From Aeromonas simiae (lineage in GTDB: Bacteria; Pseudomonadota; Gammaproteobacteria; Enterobacterales; Aeromonadaceae): DNA of 37,989 nt. Every line of letters begins with the position of its first letter. Position 1 is the first letter of the stretch. Under the pieces are notes generated by a model that worked only from the letters and a program-made list of their open reading frames with translations, had not been told where the DNA came from and ran no database searches. Made by a program: the position numbers and the translations under genes. The stretch covers positions 17,889 through 55,877 of the forward strand of contig NZ_CDBY01000093.1 of the NCBI RefSeq assembly GCF_000820125.1, given 5' to 3'. Below are positions 1 through 8,094 of the stretch, one piece after another.

Positions 1-654
1 CGATTCGCGATAGCGAAACTGGCGCACAAAGGCGCCCTGAGAGAGCCCTTGGTTGGCGAGGTTGAAAAACAGCTCGGGCCCGGCGCTCAGCGCTGCGGCG
101 TCATCGGCAAACACGATGCGATGCTGGCCGGCTTCAAACTCGTGAAAGTAGAACAGCCCCTCTTCGGCAGCAAGACGGTTAACGAAATCAAGGTCGGTCT
201 CGCGATACTGGACGCAATACTCGCGCTGGGCGTGCTCATTCTTGAGAGCGAAGGCGTAGTCGGTGATGCCCGCCTCTTGCAGCAGGATGCTGATGATCTC
301 CTGCGGACTCAGGCTTTGGAAGATGCGGGCGTTGTGGCGCAGGCCCAATCGCCACAGGGCCGGTTTGACCTCGGCCACGTAGCGGGTGCGGCGAAAGCCG
401 CTGTCCCCTTGGGCGAACTGGCTCACCACCCCGCACACCCGCCGTTGCAGCTCGCCGTGGTACCACACCAGCAGCTCGCACGGCTGATCGAGCACGGCGG
501 CAAAGTCGATGTCGCTCTGCTGGCTGGCTAGCTCCAGGGTCAGGGTAAAGGGGGTGTTGAGCCCCTCTTCAAGGTCAAAGGCGGCGACGGCGAAGGTGGT
601 GTCGGGAAGCGAGCCCACCTTGACGGTGAACTGAAGTCCGGTCTGGTTGGCCAT
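1..654 (-). CDS. vgrG: VgrG, type VI secretion spike protein (N-terminal part, cut by window edge)
   Basis: VgrG trimerises to form the puncturing spike on the Hcp tube of the type VI secretion system and carries effectors. The 218 codons seen here run from ATG at 654 ([15 protein letters not shown]) into the left window edge with no stop. They match the gp27-like N-terminal VgrG domain: the early beta-strand region, then a [18 protein letters not shown] stretch and the family-typical [20 protein letters not shown] segment around residues 145-165, followed by [13 protein letters not shown] ribosome site lies about 10 nt before the ATG. It is downstream of hcp and separated from it by hairpins, so the two are probably co-transcribed. 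The gp5-like and C-terminal effector parts lie outside the window, so structural and effector-bearing VgrG cannot be told apart here. Confidence 0.95.
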   Translation of the reverse strand, partial: MANQTGLQFTVKVGSLPDTTFAVAAFDLEEGLNTPFTLTLELASQQSDIDFAAVLDQPCELLVWYHGELQRRVCGVVSQFAQGDSGFRRTRYVAEVKPALWRLGLRHNARIFQSLSPQEIISILLQEAGITDYAFALKNEHAQREYCVQYRETDLDFVNRLAAEEGLFYFHEFEAGQHRIVFADDAAALSAGPELFFNLANQGLSQGAFVRQFRYRES

Positions 655-718
655 GGTGGCAAGGCTCCTTTGTGCTTTGCCATTTCACCGCTCGCAGAGG
701 AATGGCAAAGCATAAAAG

Positions 719-766
719 CTCCGGCGCGGCGCTTGCCACGCCGGAGAAACGGGCCCTTCAGGCCCG
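719..766 (-). terminator. Two hairpins between hcp and vgrG, weak terminator or attenuator
   Basis: A near-perfect stem pairs 719-726 (CTCCGGCG) with 739-746, with an inner GGC/GCC pair. A second stem pairs 750-755 (CGGGCC) with 761-766. Reading leftwards from hcp, the first is followed by GCTTTTATG, a short and imperfect T-run. This would allow partial termination after hcp and could explain making more Hcp than VgrG from one transcript. Alternatively the hairpins protect the hcp mRNA 3' end. Confidence 0.5.
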
Positions 767-803
767 ATGCACTATATCCACTATCAACAGTGGGAACCGA
801 GGA

Positions 804-1322
804 TCAGGCCTCGATCGGCGCACGCCAGTCGTCGGCGCCAGAGGTGCCAGCCACGGTGTGCTCCCAGTCAATCTTGCGATAAGCCATGGAGACCTGGATC
901 AGCTGGGTGAAGTCAGCCTTGGCCGGATCTTGGCAGTGCGGCATCTGGCAGTCGATGTCGACGATGGTGGCATCGGTCAGCACGGTGCTGAAGAAGTGCT
1001 CCTGCTTGCCTTCCACGGAGGTGCGGTACCACTTCAGGGTCACCTTCGGCAGCATCTCACCGGACGCCAGGGAGTTGTACATGAGCGGTACGGCCTTGTT
1101 CAGGGCCACGGTGAACTTGAACGGCTTGTGCACACGCTGGCCGGACGGCTGACCGGATTGCGGGTCGGTCGGTACGGTGACCACGTGGTTGAATTCTTGT
1201 ACCAGCATCTCGTCTTCGTGACCCTGCACGAAGATGTTGCCGACGGACTCGGAGGTGAAGGCACCCGCAGTGATATTGCCTTGGGTCTTACCTTCGATGC
1301 TGATATAACACGGAGTTGGCAT
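804..1322 (-). CDS. hcp: Hcp, type VI secretion tube protein
   Basis: Hcp forms the hexameric rings that stack into the inner tube of the type VI secretion system and is itself secreted. The 172-residue protein starts MPTPCYISIEGKTQG and ends GADDWRAPIEA, which matches the remembered Aeromonas Hcp family at its usual length; internal FVQGHEDEMLVQEF and FKFTVALNKAVPL segments are typical. The ATG at 1322 has a TAGGAG site six bases upstream (1329-1334). vgrG follows downstream on the same strand. No core T6SS genes are in the window, so this may be an auxiliary hcp-vgrG island next to tldD. The upstream region suggests sigma-54 control. Confidence 0.97.
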   Translation of the reverse strand: MPTPCYISIEGKTQGNITAGAFTSESVGNIFVQGHEDEMLVQEFNHVVTVPTDPQSGQPSGQRVHKPFKFTVALNKAVPLMYNSLASGEMLPKVTLKWYRTSVEGKQEHFFSTVLTDATIVDIDCQMPHCQDPAKADFTQLIQVSMAYRKIDWEHTVAGTSGADDWRAPIEA

Positions 1323-1370
1323 GGATTGCTCCTATTGGTTGAACGGTTATGACACTCACCCGTACCAGAA

Positions 1371-1386
1371 GGCAGCAACCATGCCA
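1371..1386 (-). promoter_or_regulatory. Candidate sigma-54 (-24/-12) promoter of hcp
   Basis: The minus strand reads TGGCATG-GTTG-CTGCC. This keeps the essential GG-N10-GC spacing and matches most of the consensus TGGCACG-N4-TTGCW, with three mismatches. Transcription would begin near 1360, giving a leader of about 38 nt before the hcp ATG at 1322. Sigma-54 plus the enhancer-binding protein VasH is known to drive hcp operons in Vibrio and Aeromonas, which supports the reading; the assignment here is inference. Confidence 0.5.
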
Positions 1387-1460
1387 AACTATCACCAAAA
1401 AATTTTTATCTTAAAAAACAACAAGTTAAAAATTTACACCAAAATCCCTCTGCGCGAGCA

Positions 1461-1548
1461 GCGCAAGATATTGCGCAGATCAGGCCATATCGCCAGCAAA
1501 AACCGCCCAACTGGTCACAATCACTATTATTTGCGCAATAAGTTGCGC
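1461..1548 (-). promoter_or_regulatory. TTGCGC palindromes upstream of hcp, possible enhancer-binding sites
   Basis: A perfect inverted repeat GCGCAA-gata-TTGCGC lies at 1461-1476. TTGCGCAA, itself a palindrome, lies at 1531-1538, and another TTGCGC at 1543-1548. They sit about 108 and 175 bp upstream of the start predicted from the sigma-54-like promoter, the usual distance for enhancer sites. An A/T-rich stretch (about 1386-1442) lies between them and the promoter and could be bent by IHF or bound by H-NS. The protein that binds is not known from the sequence; VasH is the natural candidate. Confidence 0.4.
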
Positions 1549-1587
1549 CAATCAGTAGGTTTCACTGATTGTGCTGGCTGTGGATAG

Positions 1588-1612
1588 AAAAATCCCCGGA
1601 CAAGCCGGGGAT
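1588..1612 (-). terminator. Rho-independent terminator of tldD
   Basis: The stem ATCCCCGG (1592-1599) pairs with CCGGGGAT (1605-1612) around a five-base loop. Read leftwards it is followed by a run of T (A-run at 1588-1592 on the plus strand). It starts about 6 bases after the tldD stop and closes the transcript arriving from mreC-yhdP. Confidence 0.9.
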
Positions 1613-1617
1613 GATCC

Positions 1618-3066
1618 TTATTGGGTGCCGCCGACCGTGAGGCGGTCGAGCTTGAGGGTGGGCTGACCCACCCCGACCGGCACGCTCTGCCCCTCCTTGC
1701 CGCACACCCCGACTCCGCGATCGAGTTGCAGATCGTTGCCGACCATCGAGACCTGGCTCATTGCCTCGGGGCCGTTGCCGATCAGGGTCGCCCCCTTGAT
1801 AGGAGCGGTGATCTTGCCATCCTCGATGAGGTAGGCCTCGGAGGCGGAGAAGACAAACTTGCCGGAGGTAATGTCCACCTGGCCGCCGCCAAAGTTGGGG
1901 GCATAGATGCCGCGCTTGACCGAGGCGATGATCTCCTGCGGATCCGACTCGCCAGCCAGCATGTAGGTGTTGGTCATGCGCGGCATCGGCAGGCTGGCGT
2001 ACGACTCGCGTCGGCCATTGCCGGTCAGCGGCACGCCCATCAGGCGGGCATTTTGCTTGTCTTGCAGATAGCCTTTCAAAATGCCGTTTTCAATCAAGAC
2101 GTTGTAGCCACCCGGCGTGCCTTCGTCATCGATGGAGACCGAGCCACGGCGCCCGCTCAGGGTGCCGTCATCGACGATGGTGCACAGGCTCGAGGCCACC
2201 CGCTCGCCGATACGCCCGGCATAGGCCGAGGAGCCCTTGCGGTTGAAGTCCCCTTCCAGACCGTGGCCGACCGCCTCATGCAGCAGCACACCGGGCCAGC
2301 CAGCACCGAGCACCACCGGCATGGTGCCGGCCGGCGCGTCGATCGCCTCGAGGTTGACCAGCGCCTGCCGCACCGCCTCGCGCACATAGCCAAGGGCCCG
2401 GCTCTCCTCCCCCTCGGATTCGAGGAACCACTCATAGCCAAAGCGCCCGCCACCGCCGGCGCTGCCGCGCTCGCGGCGGCCATTGCGCTCGGCCAGCACG
2501 GTCACCGACAGGCGCACCAGAGGGCGGATATCGGCGGCCAGGGTGCCGTCACTGGCGGCCACCAGCACCTCTTCATAGACCCCGCTGATGGAGGCCATCA
2601 CCTGGCTGACCGCCGGATCAAGGGTGCGGGCGAAGCGATCCATCTGCTCGAGCAGCGCGATCTTCTGCTGCTTGCTGAGGCTCTCAAGCGGGTCCATGGC
2701 CGGATAGAACAGCCCGGATTCACCGCGCCGCCACGCCTGCACCTGACCCTCACCCCCGCTGGTCGCAATGCCGCGGGCCGCCACCACAGACTGGCGCAGC
2801 GCCGTCAGGCTCAGCTCATCGGTGTAAGCAAAGCCGGTCTTCTCGCCGCTCACCGCCCGCACCCCGACCCCTTGATCGATGTTGTAGCTGCCATCCTTGA
2901 CGATGCCGTCCTCCAGCATCCACGACTCGTGCCAGCTGCGCTGGAAGTAGAGATCGCCAAAGTCGATCCGATGGCTCATCAGGCTGCCGAGCAGCCCCTC
3001 GAGACGGGCCGGGTCGAGATCGTGGGGGGCCAGCAGCGAGGCGCTGACCTGCTCAAGTAGACTCAA
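1618..3066 (-). CDS. tldD: TldD, zinc metalloprotease subunit
   Basis: TldD pairs with PmbA/TldE to form a metalloprotease that matures peptides such as microcins and degrades unfolded short chains, including the CcdA antitoxin in E. coli. The 482 residues match the family length. The zinc site HEAVGH (residues 263-268) and the late conserved Cys at about 455 ([10 protein letters not shown]) are intact, as are the [12 protein letters not shown] and [14 protein letters not shown] segments. The start is TTG at 3066, overlapping the stop of the amidase gene (TTGA) and preceded by GGAG seven bases upstream; no ATG gives the conserved N terminus. It is the last gene of the block before a strong terminator. 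pmbA is not in the window. Confidence 0.97.
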   Translation of the reverse strand: MSLLEQVSASLLAPHDLDPARLEGLLGSLMSHRIDFGDLYFQRSWHESWMLEDGIVKDGSYNIDQGVGVRAVSGEKTGFAYTDELSLTALRQSVVAARGIATSGGEGQVQAWRRGESGLFYPAMDPLESLSKQQKIALLEQMDRFARTLDPAVSQVMASISGVYEEVLVAASDGTLAADIRPLVRLSVTVLAERNGRRERGSAGGGGRFGYEWFLESEGEESRALGYVREAVRQALVNLEAIDAPAGTMPVVLGAGWPGVLLHEAVGHGLEGDFNRKGSSAYAGRIGERVASSLCTIVDDGTLSGRRGSVSIDDEGTPGGYNVLIENGILKGYLQDKQNARLMGVPLTGNGRRESYASLPMPRMTNTYMLAGESDPQEIIASVKRGIYAPNFGGGQVDITSGKFVFSASEAYLIEDGKITAPIKGATLIGNGPEAMSQVSMVGNDLQLDRGVGVCGKEGQSVPVGVGQPTLKLDRLTVGGTQ

Positions 3067-3905
3067 TCTTGTTCTCCATCGCCGTGAGCGGCGTTCAGAT
3101 TCATCAGGCGGGCATGGCGCAGCACTGGCATGCGCCCGGCCAGGGTTGGAGCCTGTTCGGGGTCAAAGCGGGCACTCACCAGCCCCGCCCCGGCACGCTG
3201 GCAGGCGACGATGGCCCCCCAGGGGTCAACGATCATGCTGTGGCCAAAGGTCTCGCGGCCGGTCTCGTGATCGCCGCCCTGATTGGCCGCCACCACCCAG
3301 CACTGGTTCTCGATGGCGCGGGCACGCAGCAGGGCCTCCCAGTGGGCGGCGCCGGTCACCCGAGTAAAGGCGGCGGGCACCAGCAGGACGCGGGCGCCGT
3401 GGGCGACCAGAGTGCGATACAGTTCGGGAAAGCGCAGATCATAACAGATGGAAAGCCCCAGCGTCCCGAATGGCGAAGGGACGGTGACCGGCCTCTCTCC
3501 GGGGCTGAAGGTCTCCGACTCGCGATAGCGTCCCTGGCCGTCGGCCACGTCCACATCGAACAGGTGGATCTTGTGATAGTGCCCCTGGCAGCGCCCCTCG
3601 GGATCAAACACCAGTGAGCTGGTATGGATGCGCGCCTCCCCCTCGATGCGAGTCGGCATGGCGCCGGCCACCAGCCAGATCCCGTAGTGGCGCGCCCAGG
3701 CGGCGAGCTGGGTCTGGATCGGCCCCTCGCCGAGCGCTTCGGCGCCGTCGGCGTAACCCTGTCGCTCCCCAAACAGGGCGAAGTTCTCCGGCAGCAGCAC
3801 CAACAGCGGGCGCTCCGCCGGCAAGGTGGCGAGCAGCTCGGCGATGCGGGCTCGGTTGCCCGCCCAGTCGCGCCCCGACACCAGTTGCAATGCACATAAC
3901 CACAT
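3063..3905 (-). CDS. Carbon-nitrogen hydrolase (nitrilase superfamily), Nit1-like amidase
   Basis: The 280-residue protein carries the full nitrilase catalytic triad: Glu40 in [10 protein letters not shown], Lys112 in [11 protein letters not shown] and Cys154 in [14 protein letters not shown]. That pattern, with HLFDVDV, is closest to the Nit1/YbeM group, whose members hydrolyse deaminated glutathione; that substrate is inferred from family resemblance. The ATG at 3905 has AAGGAGG about eight bases upstream. The gene begins 3 bases after the Dabb-domain gene and its stop overlaps the TTG start of tldD, so translation is probably coupled. A general omega-amidase role is the alternative. Confidence 0.9.
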   Translation of the reverse strand: MWLCALQLVSGRDWAGNRARIAELLATLPAERPLLVLLPENFALFGERQGYADGAEALGEGPIQTQLAAWARHYGIWLVAGAMPTRIEGEARIHTSSLVFDPEGRCQGHYHKIHLFDVDVADGQGRYRESETFSPGERPVTVPSPFGTLGLSICYDLRFPELYRTLVAHGARVLLVPAAFTRVTGAAHWEALLRARAIENQCWVVAANQGGDHETGRETFGHSMIVDPWGAIVACQRAGAGLVSARFDPEQAPTLAGRMPVLRHARLMNLNAAHGDGEQD

Positions 3906-3908
3906 GAC

Positions 3909-4235
3909 TCAGCCTCCTTGCTCCGTCCCGACCCGATCATCGGGGTAGAGGGTATAGTCGAACACGGCGAGGCGAGAGGTGCAGCGGGAGAGCTGCGCCT
4001 CAAGGGCCAGCCGATCCGGATGATTCAGGCAGCGTTGCCGCGCCGCCTCGTCGGCAAAGGTCAGCAGCACGCTGTGGCTGAACCCCTGCTCCTGCGGCCG
4101 ATCACCGATGCCACACTCCACGGACAGCACGCCCGGCACCTGGCGCGGCAAGGCCAGAAAGGCGCTTCGCAGCGCCGCCACCTCGGCGCTCTGGGTCGCC
4201 GGGGCAAACTCGATGAGCAGGATCTGGCGGATCAT
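3909..4235 (-). CDS. Small Dabb-domain (stress-responsive alpha/beta barrel) protein
   Basis: The 108-residue protein starts MIRQILLIEFAPATQ and has the Dabb ferredoxin-like layout: an N-terminal hydrophobic strand, a helix rich in Ala/Leu ending LPRQVPGVLSVECG, then FSHSVLLTFADEAARQRCLNHP. ATG at 4235 is chosen because AAGGAGG lies 5 bases upstream (4241-4247); the longer frame back to 4319 would run into the end of yhdP and starts with low-complexity Arg/Ser. Function in bacteria is unclear; some relatives are oxygenases or cyclases, others have no known activity. It lies 22 bases after yhdP and 3 bases before the amidase gene in the same operon. Confidence 0.85.
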   Translation of the reverse strand: MIRQILLIEFAPATQSAEVAALRSAFLALPRQVPGVLSVECGIGDRPQEQGFSHSVLLTFADEAARQRCLNHPDRLALEAQLSRCTSRLAVFDYTLYPDDRVGTEQGG

Positions 4236-4257
4236 CGTTACCTCCTTGTGCGCGGGA

Positions 4258-7200
4258 TCAGGGTTGGCTCGGCGCCGCCAGCGGTGCGGCCGACTTGACC
4301 GCCTTGCGCTGCTCGGCATTGAGCTTGAGCCGAGCCCGGTCGCGGCCGGCCTCGCTCAGATGAGGGTTGTCGAGTGGCCCCTCGATACGAAAATCGATGC
4401 GGGTCACCACATCCACCACCGGCTCGAGCAGCTTAGAGAGGGCAAACACATAGAGCCCTGTGATGGGGGTCAGGGAGAAAGCGGCCACCACCGGCAGGGT
4501 GCCCCCCAAGTTGGGCGAGAAGCTGAGCTGGTAGTCGAGATCCCAGCGCACCAGATCGGCAATCCCCTCACCGCGCAGGTTACCGGCGGCCCCCTTCATG
4601 AAGAAGTCGCGGTTGTCGATCACCCCGCGCTCAATCTTGAGGGTTCCGTCCATCGCCTCAAAGTAGAGCCCCTTGTCAAACACATCGCGAAAATCGAGTT
4701 TAAGCTTGCGCACCAGCGAGTCGAAGCTGAGGAACGAGAGGATGCGCGCGCCGCGGTCGTTGACCTCGCGCACCGTGCCGCCGTCAAAGTGGAACTGGCC
4801 ATTGCCCGAGAGGGTCGCCAGGTGCGGGCGCCACGGCACATCCTGCCAGCCCAGATTGAGGGCGATATCGGCCGGCGCATCGCTGATCGGCGAGCTGTAA
4901 CCAAAGCGGCGCAGCAGCAGCTCGCTGTTGTTGCTCTTGAGGCGCCCCTCCATGCGGCTCTGCATGCGGTTGCCATCGGCGCGCCACAGCGCCTTGCCGG
5001 TGAGGGTCGAGCCCCCCAGCTCGGACTTGAAGTCAGCCAGCTCCACCCGGTTGGCTCCCGGTTTGAGCTCGCCGCTCACCTGGCCGAGTGGCAGATCCCC
5101 GAAACGGCAATCGGCGCAGCTCACCTTCAGCCACGGCATGGCGTGCAGCAGCGCCAGCTCCTGCGAGCCATCCGGGGTTCCCTTGAAATCATCGCTCGAG
5201 CCGGGCCAGTGCAGGCGACCGAACTGGGCCTCGATGGGACGCGCGCGCTGATAGGGAATGCGCACCACGCCGAGCACCTGCGGCCCCTCCAGCAAGACTT
5301 CGGTCCCCTGGCGCGCCGCCCCCACGCTGAAGTGCAGCGCCTTGAGGGTGGCCGAGCCCATGCGGGCCTGGTTGATCTGACCATCGACGCCCCATGGGGA
5401 GGGCCAGAAGGCCGGCCCCTTGAGCGCCGGCGTGTCGTCGGCACGGGGCGGCAACCAGTCGGCCAGGCGTCCCAGCCAGGCCCCCACATCGGCCTCGTTC
5501 TGGCTGATGGTGAGCAGCATGGGGGCATCGCGGATAATCCGGGTGCCGGGCTGACCGATGTCGGCCCGCAGCCGTGACAAGCGGGCCGGCCCATCCCCAT
5601 AGACCAGCCGGGTCGCCAGATCGATATCCATACCGAGCACAGCGCGAATATCGGCGCTGCCGCGCTCGGCACGGGCGGTGATCCGCAGCGGCAGCGAGCG
5701 CTCGGCCACCTTGCTCAGCGGTGCCGGCAGGTCGAGCGCCATGCCGCGCAGATCCGAGGAGAGATCGGCGGTGAACGAGAAGGGGCGCTCGCTCGGCAAG
5801 GAGAGATCCAGCTTGCCGCTCCAGCGGGAGCGGCCCTGCAAGGTCTCAAGACCCGGCGCCTTGAGGGTGGCACGTTTGGAATCCCACTCCCCGTCCATCT
5901 TCAGGGCCACCTGATAGCCATCGGGACGCACCTCCCCCGCATAGTCGAGGGTGACCGGGTTGCCGTAGAGGCGGGCCTTGAGCCCCTTGAAGCCGGTCTT
6001 TTCGTTGTCAAAGTCGAGCACCCCGCTCACCCCATCGAGCGGCAGCGAGAGGGAGGAGACCAGCAGCCGGCTCTGCTCAAACGCGACCTGCCCCCCCACC
6101 TTCACCTCACTGCCACCGTCGAGCGGAATGTCGAGCCCCAAGGTACCGGCCAACGGGCCGCCCACCTGCAACTCCTGCAACGCCTTGCCCACCGAGCCGT
6201 GCAGCGGCGAATCGATGAGATAGTCGCTCACCTCACGCCCCTCCCCCTTCACCTTGGCGGCGATGTAGAGGTGGGCGCCGGGCGTCAACTCGGGGATGAG
6301 AGCGTGGATCTGCTCCCCCTGCGCCTTGCCGAGGCGGGCCGAGCGGCTCTGCATGTCGAGGGAGGCGTTCTGGAACAAGAGATCGAGTTGCAGGTCGGTG
6401 AGCGGTTGCCAACCGGGATCGAACTGGAAGGTCGCCTTCTCAAGCGGCACCGCCGCCTGGAAGATCCCCTCGCCGCCGGCATAGGGGAAATCGTGCAGTG
6501 CGCCATACCAGAGCAGGCTAGCCCCCTTGGCCTGCCCCCCCTTGAGGGCGCCGCTCAGGTAGGCCACCAACGGCGTCCCCATCGCCTGCAACGGGTAGTA
6601 GCGATCCGCATGGCCGGCGTTATACAGATCGACCGAACCGGTCAGGGCCAGGAAGGGGCGCTCCCCTAAGTCGAGGCGAAAACGGGTGGAGAGGCTGAGA
6701 TCGGCGTTGCTAAGCGCCACATCCTGCCCGTAGAGGGTCCAGGCGTCGTTCTCGCGCCACCAATCGAGGCGACCGCGCAATCGATCGACCGGGATCGGCT
6801 GCTTGAAGTGCTCCCCAGTGTCGATGCGATCCTTATCGAGCGCCAGCTCGACGCTGCCCCCCTCGGGAGTCAGCCAGAAGCGGCCATTGAGCGCCTGCAT
6901 GCCGGGCAGCCACTGCCAGTGATCGAGGCCGATGCGATCGAAGCGGCCGCTCACCTGCAACCCGCTCCAGTCGCCCTGCGCCGTCAGCAGCAGATCGTCG
7001 AGCTGGCCACGCGGGCGGCTCTTGGCCAGCCCCTCGGCCACCTCGGGATAGAGGCCGGAGACCAGCTGGCCGAGCTGAGCCAGCTTACCCAGCTCCAGCT
7101 TGGGGATGAGGCCGGTGATGCGCCCCGCACGGCGCTCGAGCTGCAACTGGCTCTTGAGCCAGGGGCGCTCGTCGAGCTTGAGTTGCAGGTTGTAACTTGC

Positions 7201-8094
7201 CAACTGCCAGTTGGCCCCGTCCCGGCGCAACTGGATCTGGCCGCCGTCGAGGCCAAGCCGGTGCAGCTCACCCTGCTCTTTCCAAATCAGGTAGTTATTG
7301 CCAAAGCGCAGCAGGCTCTCCCCCCACTGACGCCCCTTGAACTCGCTCCACAACTGGAAATCGAGCCGGCCCGCCAGCTGCGGCTCACCGGCATGGATGC
7401 GCGAGAGCAGCGGCCCGACGTCGAGACGGCTGGCCGCCAGATAGAGATGGCCAGAGAGATCGGCCAGCCGGCGCGAGCGCCCTTCGAGATTGATGATGAG
7501 ATCGAGCGTACTCTCGTCCATCCCCTCCACCAGGTAGGCCTTGCCGACCCCCTGATGGTGGCGACCGCGATTCTGCCAGCCCAGTTCGGCGATGCTGAGG
7601 GTGGTGAGATCGCCAAGGGGCGTCTTGAGGCGCACCCGGCTGTCGTGCAGTGAGAAGCGGCTGAAGCGGCCGAGCAGGATCTCGAGCAGGGCGTCGATCT
7701 GCTGCTCGTCACGCTCCTGCGTGGCCGGGCGGCTGAGATCGAGGGCCAGATCGAGCCGGCTCAAACGCAGCCGGCTGAAGATGGCGCTGCGCTCGCGCAG
7801 GCTGCGCCAGGGATCGAGCCGGACATAGGCTTCACCCAGGCGCAGATCGAAGCGCCCCCCTTGCGGGGCAACGCGCAGACCAGAGAGAGAGAGGGCCGGG
7901 CCACGGTCGACCCAGGCCAGACCGATATGCTCGACGCTGGCGCCGAGCTCCTGACCAAGCAGGCTGTCGAGCAGGGCCTGACGATGCTGGTTGAGCAGAG
8001 GGCCACCAAGGCGCACTGCGCTGACCCCGAGGGCCAGCAGCACCAACGTGACGCCAAAGGCCAGCCAGGCCCGGCTCAACCAGCGGTGAACCAC
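4258..8094 (-). CDS. yhdP: YhdP, giant AsmA-like envelope lipid-transport protein
   Basis: YhdP is an inner-membrane-anchored, bridge-like protein of the AsmA/TamB group that helps move phospholipid to the outer membrane with TamB and YdbH. The 1278 residues fit the family. There is one N-terminal transmembrane helix (about residues 9-32, WLAFGVTLVLLALGVSAVRL) followed by a long periplasmic beta-rich region, ending in an AsmA_2-like stretch (SFSPNLGGTLPVVAAFS, then FRIEGPLDNPHL). The start is GTG at 8094, immediately after the rng stop and in the same reading frame; no nearby ATG preserves the membrane anchor. Order rng-yhdP-tldD is conserved with E. coli apart from the two small genes inserted before tldD. 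Confidence 0.93.
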   Translation of the reverse strand: MVHRWLSRAWLAFGVTLVLLALGVSAVRLGGPLLNQHRQALLDSLLGQELGASVEHIGLAWVDRGPALSLSGLRVAPQGGRFDLRLGEAYVRLDPWRSLRERSAIFSRLRLSRLDLALDLSRPATQERDEQQIDALLEILLGRFSRFSLHDSRVRLKTPLGDLTTLSIAELGWQNRGRHHQGVGKAYLVEGMDESTLDLIINLEGRSRRLADLSGHLYLAASRLDVGPLLSRIHAGEPQLAGRLDFQLWSEFKGRQWGESLLRFGNNYLIWKEQGELHRLGLDGGQIQLRRDGANWQLASYNLQLKLDERPWLKSQLQLERRAGRITGLIPKLELGKLAQLGQLVSGLYPEVAEGLAKSRPRGQLDDLLLTAQGDWSGLQVSGRFDRIGLDHWQWLPGMQALNGRFWLTPEGGSVELALDKDRIDTGEHFKQPIPVDRLRGRLDWWRENDAWTLYGQDVALSNADLSLSTRFRLDLGERPFLALTGSVDLYNAGHADRYYPLQAMGTPLVAYLSGALKGGQAKGASLLWYGALHDFPYAGGEGIFQAAVPLEKATFQFDPGWQPLTDLQLDLLFQNASLDMQSRSARLGKAQGEQIHALIPELTPGAHLYIAAKVKGEGREVSDYLIDSPLHGSVGKALQELQVGGPLAGTLGLDIPLDGGSEVKVGGQVAFEQSRLLVSSLSLPLDGVSGVLDFDNEKTGFKGLKARLYGNPVTLDYAGEVRPDGYQVALKMDGEWDSKRATLKAPGLETLQGRSRWSGKLDLSLPSERPFSFTADLSSDLRGMALDLPAPLSKVAERSLPLRITARAERGSADIRAVLGMDIDLATRLVYGDGPARLSRLRADIGQPGTRIIRDAPMLLTISQNEADVGAWLGRLADWLPPRADDTPALKGPAFWPSPWGVDGQINQARMGSATLKALHFSVGAARQGTEVLLEGPQVLGVVRIPYQRARPIEAQFGRLHWPGSSDDFKGTPDGSQELALLHAMPWLKVSCADCRFGDLPLGQVSGELKPGANRVELADFKSELGGSTLTGKALWRADGNRMQSRMEGRLKSNNSELLLRRFGYSSPISDAPADIALNLGWQDVPWRPHLATLSGNGQFHFDGGTVREVNDRGARILSFLSFDSLVRKLKLDFRDVFDKGLYFEAMDGTLKIERGVIDNRDFFMKGAAGNLRGEGIADLVRWDLDYQLSFSPNLGGTLPVVAAFSLTPITGLYVFALSKLLEPVVDVVTRIDFRIEGPLDNPHLSEAGRDRARLKLNAEQRKAVKSAAPLAAPSQP

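Noticed and set aside
1531-1550. Second sigma-54-like match (TGGCGCA...TTGC)
   Set aside because: The distance between GG and GC is 11 rather than 10, which abolishes most sigma-54 promoters; the bases are better read as part of the TTGCGC repeats.
1321-1587. Plus-strand 88-codon frame across the hcp upstream region
   Set aside because: It overlaps promoter-like sequence and the tldD terminator, has no ribosome site and no recognisable protein features.
1621-3060. Long plus-strand frame opposite tldD
   Set aside because: It mirrors the codon structure of tldD in GC-rich DNA; tldD has all active-site motifs, the antisense frame has none.
4108-5577. Long plus-strand frame opposite yhdP
   Set aside because: Antisense shadow of a GC-rich gene; composition is His/Arg/Gln-rich with no domain features.
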